Below, piece by piece: positions 8,603-17,284 of a DNA stretch of 64,000 bases. The position numbers and the translations under genes were made by a program. The notes under the pieces are model-generated. The model ran no database searches. It was not told where the DNA came from and worked only from the letters and a program-made list of their open reading frames with translations. The stretch's first letter is position 1. Every line of letters starts with the position of its first letter. The stretch comes from UBA4722 sp044221135 (GTDB taxonomy: Bacteria; Pseudomonadota; Gammaproteobacteria; DSM-16500), in NCBI GenBank assembly GCA_044221135.1, contig JBGAPT010000008.1, positions 4,632-68,631 on the forward strand. The letters are read 5' to 3'.

Positions 8603-9855
8603 AGTAATTCAGCCTCTAAATCAGAGATAGCAAATAATTCTTGCGCCAATTGTAAAAATTCCAAACGACCCTCATGGCCTGCCTGACGCAATTGCACAGT
8701 CGGCGTATGGAGTAATTTATTACTCAATGCATGAGAAAAACCCGTTAATACTTGCGCTGGATCATTTCCGCGACTTAATTGTTTCTTCGCTTTAGATAGC
8801 TCAATACGACAAAGCTCTTCGACTTGACGACGATAAGCTCGAATAGTGGTTGCCACTTTTTCCAGAGAATTCAACCATGTCATAAAATCCTGGCTTTTTT
8901 GTTTAATCATTTCACGTGCTTTATCTGCCGCATGCTCACGGCCTTGTAAATTTTTTTGAATAATTGTTTTTAAATCATCAATACAATATAAATGTATGGA
9001 ATCTAATTCAGCAACCGAAGGTTCTACATCACGCGGAACAGCAATATCCACAATAAATAAAGGTTTATTACGAGCAGTGATCTGCGATCGAGTAATAATG
9101 GGCGCAGGGCTACCTGTTGCAGAAATAACAATATCTGCATCCGATAAAGCCTCTGTCACCTTCGTCAAACAAATCACTTCACACTGATATTGTTTTGCTA
9201 GTGCAGTGGCTTTTTGTGTGCTACGGCTAGCAATCAACACACGTTGCGGTGAATGTAATTTCAAATAACGCATGACTAACTCAACTGTAACACCCGCACC
9301 GACAAGTAAAACAGTCGCTTGATTAAAATGAGCTGGATACATTTCTTTAATAAAATTCACTGCTGCAGAAGACACTGACACGGGACACGCGCCAATCGAA
9401 GTGCTGGTTCGCACTTCTTTAGAAACCGCAAATACTTCTTGAAATAAGCGATTGAACAATGTGCCTACAGTAGACGCTGCGCAACTTTCGGCAAACGCAT
9501 CTTTCATTTGTCTTAAAATTTCTGACTCGCCCAGTACCATGGAATCTAAACCACACGCTACATTCATCATGTGCTCTATCGCGGCTTGATCACGATAAAA
9601 ATACAGTAATGGCAAAAGTTCTGCACGAGAAAGTGGATGCTGTCTGCAAAACCAATCCACTACTTTTTCAATATCATTTGCCACACAATATAATTCTGAA
9701 CGATTGCAGGTAGATAACAAGATAGCTTCGTGAATATTTTCCTGGGTCAGCAAATCGTTTAAATAGAGTGCGATTTTTTCCGACGGAAAAGTGACCTGCT
9801 CACGTAATGCAACAGGAGCTGTTTTATGGTTTATTCCGCAAACAATGATAGGCAT
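8599..9855 (-). CDS. hemA: glutamyl-tRNA reductase
   Basis: HemA reduces glutamyl-tRNA to glutamate-1-semialdehyde, the first committed step of heme synthesis by the C5 pathway. The 418-residue protein has the catalytic cysteine in STCNRSELY (Cys 50), the GLDSMVLGESEI segment, an NADPH-binding domain around LLVGAGVTVELVMRYL and a C-terminal dimerisation domain. It is first in the hemA-prfA-prmC operon. The 168 bases between it and pth hold the promoter region; I see no clear -35/-10 pair there. Confidence 0.97.
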   Translation of the reverse strand: MPIIVCGINHKTAPVALREQVTFPSEKIALYLNDLLTQENIHEAILLSTCNRSELYCVANDIEKVVDWFCRQHPLSRAELLPLLYFYRDQAAIEHMMNVACGLDSMVLGESEILRQMKDAFAESCAASTVGTLFNRLFQEVFAVSKEVRTSTSIGACPVSVSSAAVNFIKEMYPAHFNQATVLLVGAGVTVELVMRYLKLHSPQRVLIASRSTQKATALAKQYQCEVICLTKVTEALSDADIVISATGSPAPIITRSQITARNKPLFIVDIAVPRDVEPSVAELDSIHLYCIDDLKTIIQKNLQGREHAADKAREMIKQKSQDFMTWLNSLEKVATTIRAYRRQVEELCRIELSKAKKQLSRGNDPAQVLTGFSHALSNKLLHTPTVQLRQAGHEGRLEFLQLAQELFAISDLEAELL

Positions 9856-10023
9856 AGGGTTTGTAGCTGTCTTATTCAGTGAAAGGTATTCTAAGTGAAA
9901 TCACGAAAAAAAGCCAAAAACACTTGGTTTTTTCTTGGTAGGCACTTAGCTCGGACAGCGAGTCTCTATTTTTTAACGAGTTAGCCCGTTTCACTGCATT
10001 AATAGTGCCCGTCTTTATGGAAA

Positions 10024-10611
10024 CTATAGAGAAGTATGCAACTGATGCATCGCTTTTTGATACGCTCCCTCGAGCACCAAAGGCAATATTTTATTGGCCT
10101 CCTGCAACGCCAAATCAATTTGTTCGCGCTCTCCTTTTTTAGGCGGTTTGAGTACATAATCAGTTACCTCCTTGCTATTCCCCGGATGCCCCACTCCAAT
10201 CCGCAACCGATAAAACCGATTCGTTCCCAAATGCTGGATGATATCGCGTAACCCATTATGCCCTCCATGCCCACCGTCAAATTTGAGTCGCACTTCGCCA
10301 ACAGGCAAATCAAGTTCATCGTGCAATACTAAAATAGCTTCAGGAGCAATTTTATAATAACTCGCTAATGCTTGAACAGCTTGGCCGCTATGGTTCATAA
10401 AGGTTGTTGGAATAAACAAATGGCAATCATGCTGATAGAGTTGAGTAAAACAATGCAGACCTTGAAATTGAGTAACGGGGCGTAATATAGCGTGTATTTT
10501 ATCAGCCAGTTCTTCTATGAACCAAGCACCGGCATTATGCCGAGTTCTTTCGTATTCTGCGCCCGGGTTGCCTAAACCAACGATAAGTTGGGTACCCTGC
10601 AATTGCGCCAT
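10024..10611 (-). CDS. pth: peptidyl-tRNA hydrolase
   Basis: Pth recycles tRNA from prematurely released peptidyl-tRNA. The 195-residue protein has the N-terminal IVGLGNPGAEYERTRHNAG signature with catalytic His 25, the FMNHSG segment, and HDELDLPVG with the conserved Asp. A good ribosome binding site (GGAGG, 4 bases before ATG) supports the start. It follows rplY and prs as in many gammaproteobacteria. Confidence 0.96.
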   Translation of the reverse strand: MAQLQGTQLIVGLGNPGAEYERTRHNAGAWFIEELADKIHAILRPVTQFQGLHCFTQLYQHDCHLFIPTTFMNHSGQAVQALASYYKIAPEAILVLHDELDLPVGEVRLKFDGGHGGHNGLRDIIQHLGTNRFYRLRIGVGHPGNSKEVTDYVLKPPKKGEREQIDLALQEANKILPLVLEGAYQKAMHQLHTSL

Positions 10612-10636
10612 ACGTCCTCCGGTTACGTCATTATCA

Positions 10637-10654
10637 TGCCCGCGCGCGCGGGCA
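10637..10654. repeat. 18-bp alternating CG palindrome
   Basis: TGCCCGCGCGCGCGGGCA is a perfect 18-base palindrome with a run of alternating C and G, very unlike the AT-rich surroundings. It lies between rplY and pth and directly abuts a DyD repeat copy. It could form a hairpin attenuating or terminating rplY transcription, but no U-tract follows on the minus strand. Confidence 0.6.
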
Positions 10655-10690
10655 CGATTAGGCCTGCTGAAAACGCTAAATAGTTACAAA
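10650..10690 (-). repeat. DyD repeat copy
   Basis: Read on the minus strand this is GTAACTATTTAGCGTTTTCAG, then CAGGCCTAATCGTGCC. It matches the left arm of the dyad at 43681-43745 and the short flank at 63826. It sits in the rplY-pth spacer. Confidence 0.6.
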
Positions 10691-10721
10691 TCATCTTACT
10701 TAACACTGACGTCAATGAAAA

Positions 10722-11435
10722 CTATTCCTTCTCTTTCTTTCCTTTTCCCTCACCAGCCGCTGCTGCCGCTGGCTGCTCTGCTTCACCTTCAGCAACAGGC
10801 ACTGCATCGCCTTCTGCAGCTTCTTCAACCACAGGCTCTTCTTCTTCAATAATCCTAGGAATATGCAGAGACACAACAGGTAAGTCATGACCTTCAACAC
10901 CATGCGAAAATGCGACTAGCTCAGTGCCCTTAGGTAATTTAAGCTCACTTAAATGCATTGTTTGATCAAGGATGAAGTCACTCAGGTTCACCTCGATAAA
11001 CTCAGGTAAATCAGCTGGCAAACAGGATACTTCTACGTCACTGATGTTATGAGAAAATACACCGCCTTCTTTCACCCCTGGCGCATTTTCTGCACCTATA
11101 AAGTGTAGCGGGATATGCATGTGCAATTTTTGATCTGCCCTGACCCGCAAGAAATCCATATGAGCAATGCGTGGTTTTGCAGGGTTACGCTGCATCGCTT
11201 TTAAAATAACTTTTTCGCTTTTATCATTTATTTTAAGCGTCAAAATACGTGAATAAAAAGCTTCGTTAGATAAAGAATGGAACATCTGATTATGATCCAA
11301 AGTGAGCGAAATAGCGGCTTCACCTGCACCATAAACAACAGCTGGCACTTTATTAGCATGACGTAGGCGGCGGCTCGCACCTTTCCCTATATCATCACGC
11401 ACTTGAGCGTCAATTTCGAATTGATTCGTTGACAT
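10722..11435 (-). CDS. rplY: 50S ribosomal protein L25 (Ctc-type)
   Basis: A 5S rRNA-binding ribosomal protein of the long, two-domain Ctc type, with an N-terminal L25 domain followed by a beta-barrel domain. I place the start at 11435 (MSTNQFEIDAQ) because GGAGAAAG lies just upstream; an ATG four codons earlier overlaps that ribosome binding site. The 237-residue product ends in a low-complexity tail of Glu/Ala then Lys/Glu (EGKGKKEKE). It lies between prs and pth. Confidence 0.94.
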   Translation of the reverse strand: MSTNQFEIDAQVRDDIGKGASRRLRHANKVPAVVYGAGEAAISLTLDHNQMFHSLSNEAFYSRILTLKINDKSEKVILKAMQRNPAKPRIAHMDFLRVRADQKLHMHIPLHFIGAENAPGVKEGGVFSHNISDVEVSCLPADLPEFIEVNLSDFILDQTMHLSELKLPKGTELVAFSHGVEGHDLPVVSLHIPRIIEEEEPVVEEAAEGDAVPVAEGEAEQPAAAAAGEGKGKKEKE

Positions 11436-11543
11436 AACTTTCTCCAAAAATGAATGAATACACTTATCCCTGCGACCAGGATAAAGGAGGGCGTATTGTA
11501 AAGAAGCTATTCGCTTGACGCAAGCGTTAGGTTAGGGTCTGTC

Positions 11544-12491
11544 TTAGTCTAAAAACATCCGGCTCAACGACCCCGCCCCACTAATGCGGCGGATCGCTTC
11601 AGCAATCATATGACTGAGGGTAATTTGGCGAATACGCTTAGATTGAGTAGCGCCGTCATGCAGCTTGATTGTATCAGTCACAATTAACTCATCTAATGAA
11701 GAAGCTTCAATATTAGCAATGGCTTTGCCTGATAGTACGGGATGCGTTACATAAGCCACTACTTTGGCTGCGCCATGTTCTTTTAATGCATCGACTGCTT
11801 TAGCAAGCGTACTGGCAGTATCCACAATATCATCTACAATAAGACATTCGCGGTCTTTGACATCACCAATAATATGCATGACTTGTGCTTCGTTAGGTTG
11901 TGGACGGCGTTTATCAATAATGGCAAGATCTGCGCCAGTCAACCGTTTAGCGATAGCACGAGCTCGGATAACACCGCCTACATCAGGCGAAACAACCATA
12001 ATATTTTTATAATTCTTGCCATAGATATCCTCAAGCATAATAGGTGTACTGTAGAGGTTATCAACCGGCATATAGAAAAATCCTTGGATTTGATCTGCAT
12101 GTAAATCTACAGTCACCAAACGACTAATCCCTACAGATGCCATCATATCGGCTACAATCTTAGCAGTAATGGGTACACGAGCTGAACGCACACGTCTGTC
12201 TTGTCGTGCATAGCCAAAATAAGGCACCACTGCAGTAATTCTAGCTGCGGAAGCACGTCTCAGTGCATCAGCCATAATAATTAATTCCATCAAGTTATCA
12301 TTACTAGGCGCTGAAGTAGATTGAATCAGAAAAATATCACGGCCACGCACATTCTCTTGAATCTCTACCATGATTTCGCCATCACTGAACCGTCCTACCA
12401 ACGCTTTACCCAGTGGTAAGTTAAGATGTTCAACGATGCGATTAGCAAGCTCTTGATTGGCATTGCCACTAAAAATCATTATTTCAGACAC
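11544..12491 (-). CDS. prs: ribose-phosphate pyrophosphokinase
   Basis: Prs makes PRPP from ribose 5-phosphate and ATP for nucleotide, histidine and tryptophan synthesis. The 315-residue length is standard. Recognisable segments are FSDGEIMVEIQENVRGRD near the N-terminus, the RQDRR loop in YFGYARQDRRV, and the PRPP-binding signature CLIVDDIVDTASTLAKA. It starts 25 bases downstream of tRNA-Gln. Confidence 0.97.
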   Translation of the reverse strand: MSEIMIFSGNANQELANRIVEHLNLPLGKALVGRFSDGEIMVEIQENVRGRDIFLIQSTSAPSNDNLMELIIMADALRRASAARITAVVPYFGYARQDRRVRSARVPITAKIVADMMASVGISRLVTVDLHADQIQGFFYMPVDNLYSTPIMLEDIYGKNYKNIMVVSPDVGGVIRARAIAKRLTGADLAIIDKRRPQPNEAQVMHIIGDVKDRECLIVDDIVDTASTLAKAVDALKEHGAAKVVAYVTHPVLSGKAIANIEASSLDELIVTDTIKLHDGATQSKRIRQITLSHMIAEAIRRISGAGSLSRMFLD

Positions 12492-12516
12492 GGAAAAATC
12501 CTTTGTTTTGAGAAAA

Positions 12517-12591
12517 TGGCTGGGGTGCTAGGGATCGAACCTAGGAATGCCGAGATCAAAACCCGGTGCCTTACCGCTTGGCTACACCCCA
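12517..12591 (-). tRNA. tRNA-Gln (anticodon TTG)
   Basis: The minus strand folds as a complete 75-base cloverleaf: acceptor arms TGGGGTG/CACCCCA, a seven-base anticodon loop TTTTGAT with anticodon TTG, a T-arm CTAGG-TTCGATC-CCTAG, discriminator G and an encoded CCA. It closely resembles E. coli tRNA-Gln(UUG). It precedes prs by 25 bases and is probably cotranscribed with it. Confidence 0.97.
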
Positions 12592-12596
12592 ATTTA

Positions 12597-12770
12597 TGTA
12601 AGCGTTCAAGGTACTAAGATGCAAACTTCATTTTTGGCCAATCTTGAACGATTTCTTTTAAAAAATGTGCTCACATACCTGTGTATGCTCCGCTATTTTT
12701 TAAAAGAAATCGTTCAACCTTGGCTCAAAACTGAAGTTCTTCTGCAAGTCTAATGCCCCTGTGAACGGTT
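12597..12770. repeat. LirC long inverted-repeat element
   Basis: Two arms of roughly 60 bases form an imperfect inverted repeat, with a perfect 23-base core: 12644-12666 pairs with 12695-12717 around a 28-base loop. The outer ends read AAGCGTTCAAGGTACTAAG on the left and the imperfect complement on the right. The left end is shared with the element at 22998. It lies between tRNA-Gln and lolB and has no open frame, so it is MITE-like. Confidence 0.75.
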
Positions 12771-12856
12771 ACCAATTTATAACCCAGGTTATATACTGAT
12801 ACAATCAATCAGGGCGCTATTTTGCTGACTCAGTGCAGGAGTGTCAATCAGAACTT

Positions 12857-13462
12857 TTAAAATTGCCACTGATTAACGATAATTTTTACATTGATGCGCC
12901 AGTTTTCTAAAATCATTTTAGTGGGCACATCTATTTGATTCACTGCACTATAGCGTAAAAAATCAACTGTCCAACCTGCCTGATTCAAGCGTATCAAATG
13001 ATGATAGGAATCAAACTGCATGTTTGCAGGCGACCCTTTTGCTGGCAAGCCACGAACCCAGTAATATAAATCTGAAACAGGAAGCTGCCAGCCCGTTTGT
13101 TGCGCTAACAACAACTCAGGCGTTGACGCATTGAACTTTTTACCATCGGCTGTTTCTAAAGAAACATGACCAGGCTGGCCAGAAATCTTTATTGCATCAG
13201 CGCCCAAAGGGCCATACAACAATAAACTATACTCTTTTTTACGTTGCTGCCACTTCAGATTAGCTGTACCGCCCTCATTACCCGCATGGGTACGTATTGC
13301 CATGATTGCGCTGATATCCCAACTTTGCAATTTTGTTAAAGTCATTGTGCGTTCTTGCCAAGAAATGGATTGATTCAAAGAACTTGGTTGTTCACGCAAC
13401 GTCGTACAGCTGGCCAAGCTGAAAACGAGGAATACAAAAATAGAAAGTTTTAAAATTCGCAT
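12857..13462 (-). CDS. lolB: outer-membrane lipoprotein insertion protein LolB
   Basis: LolB receives lipoproteins from LolA and inserts them into the outer membrane. I choose the ATG at 13462 (MRILKLSIFVFLVFSLASC), which gives a normal lipoprotein signal with lipobox SLASC and a 201-residue product, the usual size. An ATG 15 codons upstream would add an unneeded leader. Family features are SAIMAIRTHAGNEGGTANLKW, the LLYGPLGADAIKI segment and YYWVRGLPAKG. In many gammaproteobacteria lolB is next to ispE, prs and hemA; ispE is not seen here. Confidence 0.9.
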   Translation of the reverse strand: MRILKLSIFVFLVFSLASCTTLREQPSSLNQSISWQERTMTLTKLQSWDISAIMAIRTHAGNEGGTANLKWQQRKKEYSLLLYGPLGADAIKISGQPGHVSLETADGKKFNASTPELLLAQQTGWQLPVSDLYYWVRGLPAKGSPANMQFDSYHHLIRLNQAGWTVDFLRYSAVNQIDVPTKMILENWRINVKIIVNQWQF

Positions 13463-13521
13463 GAATAAGAGCATACAATAAAAATAATGATTTGGCATCC
13501 TGCTCATTCCTACGTATCAGT

Positions 13522-13607
13522 GTTTTTCGTGCCCGTGCCCGCGTGCGTGCCCGTCTTTTTTCTTATGTCACGCGGGGAAAAGACGGGCACGGGCACGAAA
13601 AACATGT
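13522..13607. repeat. GC-rich hairpin between lolB and ychF
   Basis: The right arm 13578-13603 (AAAAGACGGGCACGGGCACG and following) is the complement of 13522-13541 plus 13554-13559. The left arm carries an extra 12 bases that duplicate its CGTGCCCG motif, which would bulge from a stem of about 26 base pairs. It lies between the diverging lolB and ychF genes. A CGAATAGTTAC motif just after it matches the DyD family. Confidence 0.6.
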
Positions 13608-13720
13608 ACCGAATAGTTACTCTTCTATGGTGAGTAACACAACAAATTTCTCTGGAATAATGCGTTCATACAAAGGATAATCGCCGTCCTGATAGAAATC
13701 ATCTCCTGGAATACAAACTT

Positions 13721-14812
13721 ATGGGCATCAAATGCGGTATTGTCGGCTTACCGAATGTAGGTAAATCAACACTCTTTAATTGCTTAACTAAAGCAGGTGT
13801 AGACGCTTCAAATTATCCTTTCTGCACTATCGAGCCCAATGTAGGTGTTGTGGCCGTACCTGATCCACGCTTAAAAGAGTTAGCCCAAATCGTCAATCCG
13901 CAGCGGATAGTGTCCACCACAATTGAGTTCGTCGATATTGCAGGATTAGTCAAAGGTGCAGCACAAGGCGAAGGACTTGGCAATAAATTTTTAGCAAACA
14001 TCCGCGAAACTGATGCAACCGCTCACGTAGTACGTTGCTTTGTCAATGACGATGTTGTCCACGTAGCTGGTAAAATTTCGCCACTGGATGATATTGAAAT
14101 TATTAACACTGAACTTTCACTCGCTGATTTAGAAACAGTTGAAAAAGCATTGCTACGCTCAAACAAACTAGCAAAAAGTGGAGATAAAGCTGCTACGGCA
14201 GAAGTCACATTGCTTGAGCGAGTGCGAGAGCAACTGAATAAAGGAAAACCTGCGCGCGCATTAACCTACACCAAGGAAGAAAAAGAACGCCTTAAACAGC
14301 TACAATTATTAACTCTTAAACCTACCCTGTATATTGCAAATGTTGCTGAAGATGGCTTCACCCACAACGCTTTATTAGATCAAGTCAAACAATTGGCTGA
14401 AAAAGAAGAAGCCAGTGTGGTCGCAATATGCGCCTCACTAGAAGCTGAAATTGCTGAACTGGATGAGGAAGGGAAAAAAGAATTTCTAGCAGAACTTAAA
14501 TTGGATGAGCCCGGCTTAGACCGCGTTATTCATGCTGCTTATAAATTACTTGGACTCGACACTTTTTTCACTGCAGGCGTACAAGAAGTTCGTGCATGGA
14601 CCATTCACAGAGGATCAACCGCACCACAAGCAGCAGGTGTTATCCATACCGATTTTGAAAAAGGCTTTATACGCGCAGAAATTATTTCCTATGAAGATTA
14701 CATTAAATATAAAGGAGAGCAAGGCGCTAAAGATGCAGGTAAATGGCGTCTTGAAGGAAAAGACTATCTTGTGCGAGATGGTGATGTTATTTATTTTCGA
14801 TTTAATGTGTAA
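13721..14812 (+). CDS. ychF: redox-regulated ATPase YchF
   Basis: A 363-residue Obg-family P-loop protein that binds the ribosome and hydrolyses ATP. Walker A GLPNVGKST is at about residues 9-17. The usual NKxD specificity motif is replaced by NVAE, which in this family explains the preference for ATP over GTP. The C-terminal TGS-like domain (WTIHRGSTAPQAAGVIH ... GKDYLVRDGDVIYFRF) is intact. It is followed at once by a strong hairpin. Confidence 0.97.
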   Translation: MGIKCGIVGLPNVGKSTLFNCLTKAGVDASNYPFCTIEPNVGVVAVPDPRLKELAQIVNPQRIVSTTIEFVDIAGLVKGAAQGEGLGNKFLANIRETDATAHVVRCFVNDDVVHVAGKISPLDDIEIINTELSLADLETVEKALLRSNKLAKSGDKAATAEVTLLERVREQLNKGKPARALTYTKEEKERLKQLQLLTLKPTLYIANVAEDGFTHNALLDQVKQLAEKEEASVVAICASLEAEIAELDEEGKKEFLAELKLDEPGLDRVIHAAYKLLGLDTFFTAGVQEVRAWTIHRGSTAPQAAGVIHTDFEKGFIRAEIISYEDYIKYKGEQGAKDAGKWRLEGKDYLVRDGDVIYFRFNV

Positions 14813-14813
14813 T

Positions 14814-14856
14814 TCAGATAAGTCTTTTGGTGCTTTTTACCAAAAGACTTATCTGA
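14814..14856. terminator. strong hairpin after ychF
   Basis: A perfect 18-base stem (TCAGATAAGTCTTTTGGT and its complement) with a 7-base GCTTTTT loop starts one base after the ychF stop. No uninterrupted U-run follows on either strand. It probably ends ychF transcription and shields it from the convergent ATPase gene. Confidence 0.6.
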
Positions 14857-14878
14857 ACGTCTATAAATAAAGCTTAGA

Positions 14879-16288
14879 TTACGTTTCTTTAAAAAAATCA
14901 GCTTCTTCTACATAATGATGAAAATAATCCAGTTGGCGTAATGCCTTTTCAGGGCCAAATCTTGAAATTAATGCTGTTTCAAGTGTATATCCACGCGGAA
15001 CATCTATAAGAGCGCATTTCTTTTTTACTTCATGTATCACAGTGACAGGGATTTCTTTTTCATAATATTTTATTTCACATAAAGTCACTACCCTATCGTC
15101 GCGCAAATAAATTAAATCGATTTGAAAACCTTCGTCATCACGTTGAAAATAAGGCCCCCATTGCACGACATGATCTTGGAAACCCATGATTTTCGCTAAA
15201 TACATAGCATTTTTAAGGCAAAAATTTTCAAATGAAAACCCAAGCCATGAATTCCAAACAGGTTTAACTAATTGGCCAAAAAGGTTTCTTGTGCGATTAG
15301 CGGTAATAAGCTTAATATGTGGTTCTACATATTTAAAATAAAATCGCAAATACTCATCAGTTAATTTATATTTCTTTAATTTGCTATTTGGTTTTTTGTT
15401 ATAGGGTATATAACTAGTAACAAATAACGCTTTTTCAAGATTTTCCAAATAAACTTTTACACCTCCTCCTGATGGAATTTTTAATTTTAATGCTATCTCT
15501 TCCAATGTTTTTGGTTGATCTTTTAGATATCGTACTATATTTTCATACGTTCCATATTCTTTGAATTGACTATAAAATATTTTGCTATAATCATTTACTA
15601 ATACGCCACTTTGAGTAAATAGTATCTTGTTAATATTTTTGTCAAAAGATTTATGTGCATCAATCTCCTTAAGATATTTTGGAATTCCTCCCAAAATTTG
15701 TAAATATTTAAACACTTCATCAATATTTCTTTTTTCATCTAAAAGTTGATACGATTCAATTGGATTTAGGGGTTGCAGACATAGCTCCCAATGAATTCTG
15801 CCATAAAGAGCTTTCGACGAGATCACTCTTTTCGTCATATAAGTGCATACAGAGCCACATAAAATAAGCATCACATTTTGCTTGCTCCAATGCTGATCCC
15901 AGTACTTTTTTAATATACTAACCAATTTAGATTGATTTGCTGCTAACCACTGAAATTCATCTAAGAATAAAATATATTTATCTTTGCTTTGTGAAAAAAG
16001 CTTAGTTAAATAATCAAGTATAGGTTCCCAAGAATCTAACTTAACTTGTTTAAGAAGCTCGTCATTGACTTGCTTGCTTAAATCAAACACAAAATGAGCT
16101 AGCTGTGCTTTTGTTCTTCCCTGCTCTAGTCCCTCAAAGTGAAGATGTTTTTTATCCTGCATAAAATGATTAATTAAGCAACTTTTCCCTACTCTTCTTC
16201 TGCCATATAGAACCGCCAATTTGCTTTCTTTAGCTTTATATAGTTCTGTTAAATCGTAGAACTCATGTTTGCGACCAATAAATTTCAT
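14879..16288 (-). CDS. AAA ATPase with winged helix and DUF234 nuclease-like domain
   Basis: A 469-residue protein of the widespread but functionally unknown ATPase family with a C-terminal DUF234 domain. Walker A GRRRVGKS is at 29-36 and Walker B LFLDEFQ at about 108-113. The middle section (TLEEIALKLKIPSGGGVKVY) looks like a winged helix. The C-terminus carries IDLIYLRDDRVVTLCEIKYY, a PD-(D/E)xK-like pattern with Asp and E-x-K, so nuclease or DNA-binding ability is possible. The 218 bases upstream contain three evenly spaced palindromes that may be its binding sites. The gene is locally AT-rich and lies between conserved genes, suggesting acquisition. Confidence 0.8.
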   Translation of the reverse strand: MKFIGRKHEFYDLTELYKAKESKLAVLYGRRRVGKSCLINHFMQDKKHLHFEGLEQGRTKAQLAHFVFDLSKQVNDELLKQVKLDSWEPILDYLTKLFSQSKDKYILFLDEFQWLAANQSKLVSILKKYWDQHWSKQNVMLILCGSVCTYMTKRVISSKALYGRIHWELCLQPLNPIESYQLLDEKRNIDEVFKYLQILGGIPKYLKEIDAHKSFDKNINKILFTQSGVLVNDYSKIFYSQFKEYGTYENIVRYLKDQPKTLEEIALKLKIPSGGGVKVYLENLEKALFVTSYIPYNKKPNSKLKKYKLTDEYLRFYFKYVEPHIKLITANRTRNLFGQLVKPVWNSWLGFSFENFCLKNAMYLAKIMGFQDHVVQWGPYFQRDDEGFQIDLIYLRDDRVVTLCEIKYYEKEIPVTVIHEVKKKCALIDVPRGYTLETALISRFGPEKALRQLDYFHHYVEEADFFKET

Positions 16289-16301
16289 TTAACGCTTTCC
16301 T

Positions 16302-16457
16302 TTATCCGCAGAGATAGTTAACAACGTTTAATATGCGGATAATGTATTCAAAAATCAGCTTATCCGCACATTAAGTATAACATACTTAATGTGCGGATAA
16401 AGACTTTAATATTTCCTTATCCGCATACCAAGTTTTTTACACTGCGTGTGCGGATAA
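16302..16457. promoter_or_regulatory. array of three 41-bp palindromic sites (TTATCCGCA...TGCGGATAA)
   Basis: The nonamer TTATCCGCA occurs six times without mismatch in alternating orientation: 16302 (+), 16334 (-), 16360 (+), 16392 (-), 16417 (+), 16449 (-). The pairs form three palindromes, each exactly 41 bases (16302-16342, 16360-16400, 16417-16457), separated by 17 and 16 bases. Half-sites are 32 bases apart, about three helical turns. The middle unit is an almost perfect palindrome throughout. The array fills the leader of the ATPase gene. The motif differs by one base from the DnaA box TTATCCACA. Confidence 0.85.
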
Positions 16458-16506
16458 GCGATATTAAGAAATTAATAAATAGAATCAATAGATTATTTTG
16501 GTAAAT

Positions 16507-17247
16507 TTAAGGAATATACCTCTGCCGAACCGCCTCAAACAAAAAAATACCCGCCGCAACTGACACATTCAAGCTAGATACCGAACCTTGCATTGGAATA
16601 TGCAACACTAAATCACAATGTTCACGCGTCAAACGACGCATACCTGAACCTTCGCTACCTAAAATAATAGCCAATGGCACAGTTAAATCAGCTTGATAGA
16701 CATTTTTTTCCGCCTCACCCGCCGCACCAAAGAGCCATATATTTTGTTCTTTTAAAAAGTGTAATGTACGTGCTAAATTCGTCACCTGAATAAAAGGAAC
16801 AGTCTCTGCAGCGCCACTAGCTACTTTACAAACAGTGGGTGTTAAGCCTACCGATTTATCTTTAGGTGCAATCACCGCATGCACACCTGCCGCATCAGCA
16901 CTACGCAAACAAGCACCTAAATTATGCGGATCTTGAATGCCATCTAAAATAAGTAAAAATGCAGGCGATGCTAAATTATCTAAAAGTTGTGGTAAATCAT
17001 GCTCAGCATAACGTTTGGGAGAAAGACAATAAGCAACAACACCCTGATGATTTGCTTGATGAGTGAGTTGATCTAGCGCTGTACGCGCTATTAATTCAAT
17101 TTTAATATGATGTTGTTTCGCTAATTCGATCAGCGCTTGCATTTTCTGATCGTGACGCCCGCTTAATAGAGCTAAGCGAATAATTCTTTCAGGTTGTTTT
17201 TTTAGTAATGCTAAAACCGTATGCAAACCAAAAACTGTCTCATTCAT
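16507..17247 (-). CDS. rlmB: 23S rRNA (guanosine-2'-O-)-methyltransferase RlmB
   Basis: A SpoU/TrmH-family methyltransferase that modifies G2251 of 23S rRNA. The 246-residue protein has an N-terminal RNA-binding domain (VFGLHTVLALLKK) and the three knot motifs, including LILDGIQDPHNLGACLRSA, ILGSEGSGMRRLTRE and IPMQGSVSSLNVSVAA. In gammaproteobacteria rlmB follows rnr, as here. Confidence 0.95.
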   Translation of the reverse strand: MNETVFGLHTVLALLKKQPERIIRLALLSGRHDQKMQALIELAKQHHIKIELIARTALDQLTHQANHQGVVAYCLSPKRYAEHDLPQLLDNLASPAFLLILDGIQDPHNLGACLRSADAAGVHAVIAPKDKSVGLTPTVCKVASGAAETVPFIQVTNLARTLHFLKEQNIWLFGAAGEAEKNVYQADLTVPLAIILGSEGSGMRRLTREHCDLVLHIPMQGSVSSLNVSVAAGIFLFEAVRQRYIP

Positions 17248-17284
17248 AAATATCCGTAACGTTTGGGTTTTAAGTGTTGTAGCG

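Noticed and set aside
14532..14870. 112-codon frame overlapping the ychF end
   Set aside because: It lies in another phase inside ychF and runs through the terminator hairpin; it is a shadow.
16302..16457. DnaA-box cluster or replication origin
   Set aside because: All six motifs have G where the DnaA box TTATCCACA has A, there is no AT-rich unwinding region or dnaA/dnaN/gidA nearby, and the strict palindromic pairing is not origin-like.
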